This document shows positions 19,250 through 25,541 of a stretch of DNA of 25,541 bases, piece after piece. Under the pieces are notes generated by a model, which saw nothing but the letters and a program-made list of their open reading frames with translations, was not told the DNA's origin and searched no databases. The stretch's first letter is position 1. Each line of letters starts with the position of its first letter. This DNA comes from Symbiodinium natans (taxonomy: Eukaryota > Sar > Dinophyceae > Suessiales > Symbiodiniaceae), in NCBI GenBank assembly GCA_905221605.1, contig CAJNDS010001268.1, positions 1 through 25,541 of the forward strand, read 5' to 3'. Position numbers and translations under genes: made by a program.

Positions 19250-19821
19250 ACCGACACTGACTACTATACGAAATGCATCGCCCGGTTTGGGTCAACCAAA
19301 GTGACCATTTGTTGCAAATGCTTCACGGTTTAGGGTTTAGGCCTGTTTTTCGCTTTAGGGTTCAGGGTTTAGGGGGCTTAGTTTAGGGTTTCAGGGTTTA
19401 GGGCCAGGGTATTAAACACCAATTGGCGGCAACAAATCGTACTTCTCCCCATCTTTGAGAATCAAGCACACATTGGTGGCAACAAATCGTACTTCTTCCC
19501 ATCTTTGACAATCAAGGACAAACTGCTGGCAACAAATCGTACTTCTTCCCATCTTTGACAATCAAGCACAAATTGCTGGCAACAAATCGTACTTCTTTCC
19601 ATCTTTGACAATCAAGCACAAATTGCTGGCAACAAATCGTACTTCTTCCCATCTTTGGCGACAAATCGTACACCTTGCCATGCCTCGCTCCAATCCTTTA
19701 CCCGCGACCCACCGAAGTCCTTACAACTACGTAGACGACCCAAGTTTCCTCAAGATCCATCTTCGAGCTTTAAAATTTAGGGCTGAGGGTTGAGGGTGTC
19801 GGGTTTAGGCTTGTTTCGGTC
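19250..19821 (+). repeat. A-array monomer, type Z, 572 bp (69-bp deletion)
   Basis: It carries the same 69-bp deletion (gcctcgctccaatcc), acccgcgaccc and ctatacg as monomer 590-1162. One further base is lost (gggccaggg), which destroys the ApaI site present in the other complete monomers I checked. Confidence 0.93.
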
Positions 19822-20417
19822 ACCGACACTGACTACTTTACTAAATGCGTCGCCCGGTTCGGGTCAACCAAACTGACCAATTTTTGCAAATGCTTCACGG
19901 TTGAGGGTTTAGGCCTGATTTTTTGGTTTAGGGTTTAGGGTTTAGGAGGCTTAATTTAGGGTTTCAAGTCTTTAGAATTCAGGGTTTAGGGCCCAGGGTA
20001 TTAAACACCAATTGGCGGCAACAAATCGTACGTCTCCCCATCTTTGAGAATCAAGCACACATGGGTGGCAATAAATCGTACTTCTTCCCATCTTTGACAA
20101 TAAAGCACAAACTGCTGGCAACAAATCATACTTCTTCCCATCTTTGACAATTGCTGGCAACAAATCGTACTTCTTCCCATCTTTGGCGACAAATCGTACA
20201 CCTTGCCATGCCTCGCATAGATACCGACCCACCGAAGGCCTTACAATTAAGTAAACAATACAAATCTCTTCAAGATCGATCTATCTCCAATCCTTTACCC
20301 TCGACCCACCGAAGACCTAACAACTACGTAAAGGACCCAAGTTTCCTCAAGATCCATCTTCGATCTTCAAAATTTAGGGCTTAGGGTTAGGGTGTCGGGT
20401 TTAGACTTGTTTTGGTC
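19822..20417 (+). repeat. A-array monomer, type Y, 596 bp
   Basis: A Y monomer with cgtacgtctcc and acaaatctcttc substitutions and a one-base loss in its tail (cttagggttaggg). Confidence 0.92.
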
Positions 20418-21048
20418 ACCGACACTGACTACTATACTAAATGCATCGCCCGGTTTGGGTCAACCAAAGTGACCATTTGTTGCAAATGCTTCACGGTTTA
20501 GGGTTTAGGCCTGTTTTTCGCTTTAGGGTTCAGGGTTTAGGGGGCTTAGTTTAGGGTTTCAGGGTTTAGGGCCCAGGGTATTAAACACCAATTGGCGGCA
20601 ACAAATCGTACTTCTCCCCATCTTTGAGAATCAAGCACACATTGGTGGCAACAAATCGTACTTCTTCCCATCTTTGACAATCAAGGACAAACTGCTGGCA
20701 ACAAATCGTACTTCTTGCCATCTTTGACAATCAAGCACAAATTGCTGGCAACAAATCGTACTTCTTCCCATCTTTGACAATTGCTGGCAACAAATCGTAC
20801 TTCTTCCCATCTTTGTCGACAAATCGTACACCTTGCCATGCCTCGCATAGATACCGACCCACCGAAGGCTTTACAATTAAGTAAACAATGCACATTTCTT
20901 CAAGATCGATCTATCTCCAATCCTTTACCCTCGACCCACCGAAGTCCTTACAACTACGTAGACGACCCAAGTTTCCTCAAGATCCATCTTCGAGCTTTAA
21001 AATTTAGGGCTGAGGGTTGAGGGTGTCGGGTTTAGGCTTGTTTCGGTC
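20418..21048 (+). repeat. Z monomer with a Y-like repeat, 631 bp
   Basis: Type Z start, but the last full 50-bp repeat has the 11-bp deletion otherwise typical of Y (gacaattgctgg, about 20776), suggesting a conversion tract. Private changes are cttcttgccatc, ctttgtcgac, gaaggcttta and caatgcaca. Its counterpart 1758-2399 is type X. Confidence 0.88.
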
Positions 21049-21644
21049 ACCGACACTGACTACTTTACTAAATGCGTCGCCCGGTTCGGGTCAACCAAAC
21101 TGACCAATTTTTGCAAATGCTTCACGGTTGAGGGTTTAGGCCTGATTTTTTGGTTTAGGGTTTAGGGTTTAGGAGGCTTAATTTAGGGTTTCAAGTCTTT
21201 AGAATTCAGGGTTTAGGGCCCAGGGTATTAAACACCAATTGGCGGCAACAAATCGTACTTCCCATCTTTGAGAATCAAGCACACATGGGTGGCAATAAAT
21301 CGTACTTCTTCCCATCTTTGACAATAAAGCACAAACTGCTGGCAACAAATCATACTTCTTCCCATCTTTGACAATTGCTGGCAACAAATCGTACTTCTTC
21401 CCATCTTTGGCGACAAATCGTACACCTTGCCATGCCTCGCGTAGATACCGACCCACCGAAGGCCTTACAATTAAGTAAACAATACAAATTTCTTCAAGAT
21501 CGATCTATCTCCAATCCTTTACCCTCGACCCACCGAAGACCTAACAACTACGTAAAGGACCCAAGTTTCCTCAAGATCCATCTTCGATCTTCAAAATTTA
21601 GGGCTTAGGGTTTAGGGGGTGTCGGGTTTAGACTTGTTTTGGTC
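21049..21644 (+). repeat. A-array monomer, type Y, 596 bp
   Basis: A Y monomer with a 3-bp loss in the first 50-bp repeat (gtacttcccatc), two extra G in the tail (tttagggggtg) and cgcgtagatacc. Confidence 0.92.
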
Positions 21645-22336
21645 ACCGACACTGACTACTATACCAAATGCGTCGCCCGGTTTGGGTCAACCAAAGTGAC
21701 CATTTGTTGCAAATGCTTCACGGTTTAGGGTTTAGGCCTGTTTTTCGCTTTAGGGTTCAGGGTTTAGGGGGCTTAGTTTAGGGTTTCAGGGTTTAGGGCC
21801 CAGGGTATTAAACACCAATTGGCGGCAACAAATCGTACTTCTCCCCATCTTTGAGAATCAAGCACACATTGGTGGCAACAAATCGTACTTCTTCCCATCT
21901 TTGACAATCAAGGACAAACTGCTGGCAACAAATCGTACTTCTTCCCATCTTTGACAATCAAGCACAAATTGCTGGCAACAAATCGTACTTCTTTCCATCT
22001 TTGACAATCAAGCACAAATTGCTGGCAACAAATCGTACTTCTTTCCATCTTTGACAATCAAGCACAAATTGCTGGCAACAAATCGTACTTCTTCCCATCT
22101 TTGGCGACAAATCGTACACCTTGCCATGCCTCGCATAGATACCGACCCACCGAAGGCCTTACAATTAAGTAAACAATACAAATTTCTTCAAGATCGATCT
22201 ATCTCCAATCCTTTACCCTCGACCCACCGAAGTCCTTACAACTACGTAGACGACCCAAGTTTCCTCAAGATCCATCTTCGAGCTTCAAAATTTAGGGCTT
22301 AGGGTTTAGGGAGTCGGGTTTAGACTTGTTTTGGTC
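21645..22336 (+). repeat. X monomer with an extra 50-bp repeat, 692 bp
   Basis: The longest monomer: 642 plus exactly 50 bp. The repeat carrying cttctttcc occurs twice (about 21985 and 22035), so one sub-repeat was duplicated whole. It has gcttcaaaat and agggagtcggg, shared with 8255-8896. Confidence 0.93.
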
Positions 22337-22978
22337 ACCGACACTGACTACTATACTAAATGCATCGCCCGGTTTGGGTCAACCAAAGTGACCATTTGTT
22401 GCAAATGCTTCACGGTTTAGGGTTTAGGCCTGTTTTTCGCTTGAGGGTTCAGGGTTTAGGGGGCTTAGTTTAGGGTTTCAGGGTTTAGGGCCCAGGGTAT
22501 TAAACACCAATTGGCGGCAACAAATCGTACTTCTCCCCATCTTTGAGAATCAAGCACACATTGGTGGCAACAAATCGTACTTCTTCCCATCTTTGACAAT
22601 CAAGGACAAACTGCTGGCAACAAATCGTACTTCTTCCCATCTTTGACAATCAAGCACAAATTGGTGGCAACAAATCGTACTTCTTTCCATCTTTGACAAT
22701 CAAGCACAAATTGCTGGCAACAAATCGTGCTTCTTCCCATCTTTGGCGACAAATCGTACACCTTGCCATGCCTCGCATAGATACCGACCCACCGAAGGCC
22801 TTACAATTAAGTAAACATTACAAATTTCTTCAAGATCGATCTATCTCCAATCCTTTACCCTCGACCCACCGAAGTCCTTACAACTACGTAGACGACCCAA
22901 GTTTCCTCAAGATCCATCTTCGAGCTTTAAAATTTAGGGCTGAGGGTTGAGGGTGTCGGGTTTAGGCTTGTTTCGGTC
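22337..22978 (+). repeat. A-array monomer, type Z, 642 bp
   Basis: A complete Z monomer with cgcttgagggttc, aattggtggc, cgtgcttc and taaacattac as private changes. Confidence 0.92.
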
Positions 22979-23575
22979 ACCGACACTGACTACTTTACTA
23001 AATGCGTCGCCCGGTTCGGGTCAACCAAACTGACCAATTTTTGCAAATGCTTCACGGTTGAGGGTTTAGGCCTGATTTTTTGGTTTAGGGTTTAGGGTTT
23101 AGGAGGCTTAATTTAGGGTTTCAAGTCTTTAGAATTCAGGGTTCAGGGCCCAGGGTATTAAACACCAATTGGCGGCAACAAATCGTACTTCTCCCCATCT
23201 TTGAGAATCAAGCACACATGGGTGGCAATAAATCGTACTTCTTCCCATCTTTGACAATAAAGCACAAACTGCTGGCAACAAATCATACTTCTTCCCATCA
23301 TTGACAATTGCTGGCAACAAATCGTACTTCTTCCCATCTTTGGCGACAAATCGTACACCTTGCCATGCCTCGCATAGATACCGACCCACCGAAGGCCTTA
23401 CAATTAAGTAAACAATACAAATTTCTTCAAGATCGATCTATCTCCAATCCTTTACCCTCGACCCACCGAAGACCTAACAACTACGTAAAGGACCCAAGTT
23501 TCCTCAAGATCCATCTTCGATCTTCAAAATTTAGGGCTTAGGGTTTAGGGTGTCGGGGTTAGACTTGTTTTGGTC
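22979..23575 (+). repeat. A-array monomer, type Y, 597 bp
   Basis: A complete Y monomer with agggttcagggccc, catcattgac and gtgtcggggttag. The last variant is shared with the tail of 8897-9538. Confidence 0.92.
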
Positions 23576-24217
23576 ACCGACACTGACTACTATACCAAAT
23601 GCGTCGCCCGGTTTGGGTCAACCAAAGTGACCGTTTGTTGCAAATGCTTCACGGTTTAGGGTTTAGGCCTGTTTTTCGCTTTAGGGTTCAGGGTTTAGGG
23701 GGCTTAGTTTAGGGTTTCAGGGTTTAGGGCCCAGGGTATTAAACACCAATTGGCGGCAACAAATCGTACTTCTCCCCATCTTTGAGAATCAAGCACACAT
23801 TGGTGGCAACAAATCGCACTTCTTCCCATCTTTGACAATCAAGGACAAACTGCTGGCAACAAATCGTACTTCTTCCCATCTTTGACAATCAAGCACAAAT
23901 TGTTGGCAACAAATCGTACTTCTTTCCATCTTTGACAATCAAGCACAAATTGCTGGCAACAAATCGTACTTCTTCCCATCTTTGGCGACAAATCGTACAC
24001 CTTGCCATGCCTCGCATAAATACCGACCCACCGAAGGCCTTACAATTAAGTAAGCAATACAAATTTCTTCAAGATCGATCTATCTCCAATCCTTTACCCT
24101 CGACCCACCGAAGTCCTTGCAACTACGTAGACGACCCAAGTTTCCTCAAGATCCATCTTCGAGCTTTAAAATTTAGGGCTGAGGGTTGAGGGTGTCGGGT
24201 TTAGGCTTGTTTCGGTC
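23576..24217 (+). repeat. A-array monomer, type X, 642 bp, flanking B3
   Basis: A complete X monomer with gaccgtttg (as in 9539-10180) and gtccttgcaac (as in 4878-5519), so it combines markers of both other B-flanking X monomers. Private changes are gcacttc and taagcaatac. Confidence 0.92.
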
Positions 24218-24250
24218 ACCGACACTGACTACTTTACTACATGTGTCGCC
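24218..24250 (+). repeat. 33-bp stub of a Y monomer at the left edge of B3
   Basis: Same breakpoint as the other two stubs, with one change (tactacatg for tactaaatg). Confidence 0.9.
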
Positions 24251-25541
24251 AGGGAATCATTGAAAATCTCGCATTTTGCAAAATTTCAAATTCTCGAGAA
24301 TATGAGTTGAAATCTTCATCTAATTTTGGATTGGGCAATGATTCTTTGGTATATCCTAGATTCAGGGAATCCTTGAAAATCTCTGAATTTCCGAAAAAAT
24401 TGAAATTGGATAATATGAATTTAAAATCTCATCCAAATTTTGATTTGGCATTGATTCTTTGATATATCCTAGATCTTTCATAGGAATTATATTTGAGGGA
24501 GCCTCCCGGTGCCTGATTTGGGACCTCCTGGGGGTCTTGGGGGGCCTGGGTCATTTTCCGGGATCAGGGCCTTGCCTCCAACCCTTCCAAATCCTTCTAA
24601 ACCTTGATCTAGAATGAAAACATAGGGATTTTCGGCAAGGAAATTTAAGTAAATCGAAGATATGGACCAAAGAGGTTTGGGCAAATAGAAGACTTTTTGC
24701 GAAATGTAACTGCGACGCGATCTTCTCGCACAAAAGAGGATGGTTAAAATAAATTGAAATATTTATTCCGTCGTGGGACTAATCATTTCTTTTTTATACG
24801 GTCTTTTCGTCATTTCCTTCCTGCCAAACCAAATATGATTGAGGATTTCCTAAAGAGAAATCTTCTGAAGATCTTCTTATCAGAGATTTCTTCTGGAATC
24901 ATTGGACGAAGATTTTTTGGCGAAGAATCTAATCATTCATTTCATTGAAAACCTTCCTTTAAAAATTTTTCTGGATTCATTTAACGAAGATTTTTTGGCG
25001 AAGAATCTAATTATCGATTTCCTTCCTGCCAAACCAAATATGATTGAGGATTTCCTAAAGAGAAATCTTCTGAAGATCTTCTTATCAGAGATCTCTTCTG
25101 GAATCATTGGACGAAGATTTTTTGGCGAAGAATCTAATCATTCATTTCATTGAAACCTTCTTTTAAAAAATTTTTCTGGATTCATTTGACGAAGATTTTT
25201 TGCCGAAGAATCTAATCATCGATTTCCTTCCTGCCAAATCAAATATGATTGAGGATTTCCTAAAGAGAAATCCTCTGAAGATCTTCTTATTAGAGATTTC
25301 TTCTGGAATCATTTGGACGAAGATTTTTTGGCGAAGAATCTATCATTCATTTCATTGAAAAACTTCTTTTTAAAGATTTTTCTGGATTCATTTGGCGAAG
25401 ATTTTTTGGCGAAGAATCTAATCATCGATTTCCTTCCTGCCAAATCAAATATGATTGAGGATTTCCTAAAGAGAAATCCTCTGAAGATCTTCTTATTAGA
25501 GATTTCTTCTGGAATCATTTGGACGAAGATTTTTTGGCGAA
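24251..25541 (+). repeat. Block B3, partial copy of B cut by the window end
   Basis: Collinear with B1 5553-6843 at a constant offset of 18,698 bp. I saw no base differences in the stretches compared, including the GC-rich patch and the first 205-bp units. It contains the 113-bp duplication (24251-24473), the GC-rich patch (about 24494-24603) and the start of the 205-bp array (from about 24815). The promoter-like end lies beyond the window. Confidence 0.88.

Overview
This window is eukaryotic satellite DNA with no protein-coding, rRNA or tRNA gene that I can support. The recurrent TTTAGGG heptamer is the Arabidopsis-type telomere repeat. It is used by most land plants and by some algae and other protists, so a plant subtelomeric or interstitial telomere-like satellite region is the best guess. 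The species cannot be read from the sequence.

Two components alternate, all in one orientation. Component A is a head-to-tail array of ~600-bp monomers. Each monomer holds, in order: two GGTCA-N7-TGAC dyads, ~80-100 bp of degenerate TTTAGGG repeats, four to six copies of a 50-bp sub-repeat, and a 77-bp direct duplication. Three monomer types can be told apart. X is 642 bp and starts ctataccaaatgcgtcg. Z is 642 bp and carries atgcatcg. Y is 597 bp, starts ctttact, has cggttcggg, a 15-bp insert in the telomeric part, and one fewer 50-bp repeat. Component B is a 2.5-3.0 kb, mostly AT-rich block. It replaces exactly positions 34-403 of a Y monomer. From left to right it holds a 113-bp duplication, a GC-rich patch, a ~205-bp tandem array, an AT-rich stretch, and a TATA-box promoter-like end that points rightward into the A array.

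Layout: A monomers 1-5552; B1 5553-8060; A 8061-10213; B2 10214-13168; A 13169-24250 (with one broken, error-like monomer at 15886-16133); B3 24251 to the window end. The order of monomers and their diagnostic deletions in 1-6843 recurs at 18608-25541, giving a macro-repeat of about 18.7 kb. B1 and B3 look identical over the 1.29 kb they share.

The most interesting reading, which is inference, is that the B promoter drives rightward transcription of G-rich UUUAGGG-containing RNA (TERRA-like) across the A monomers. X and Z monomers carry a canonical G-quadruplex motif on that strand, Y monomers break it, and Y monomers alone carry two AATAAA hexamers. Chimeric monomers show continuing unequal exchange and gene conversion. 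The many small open frames on both strands are by-products of the repeats.
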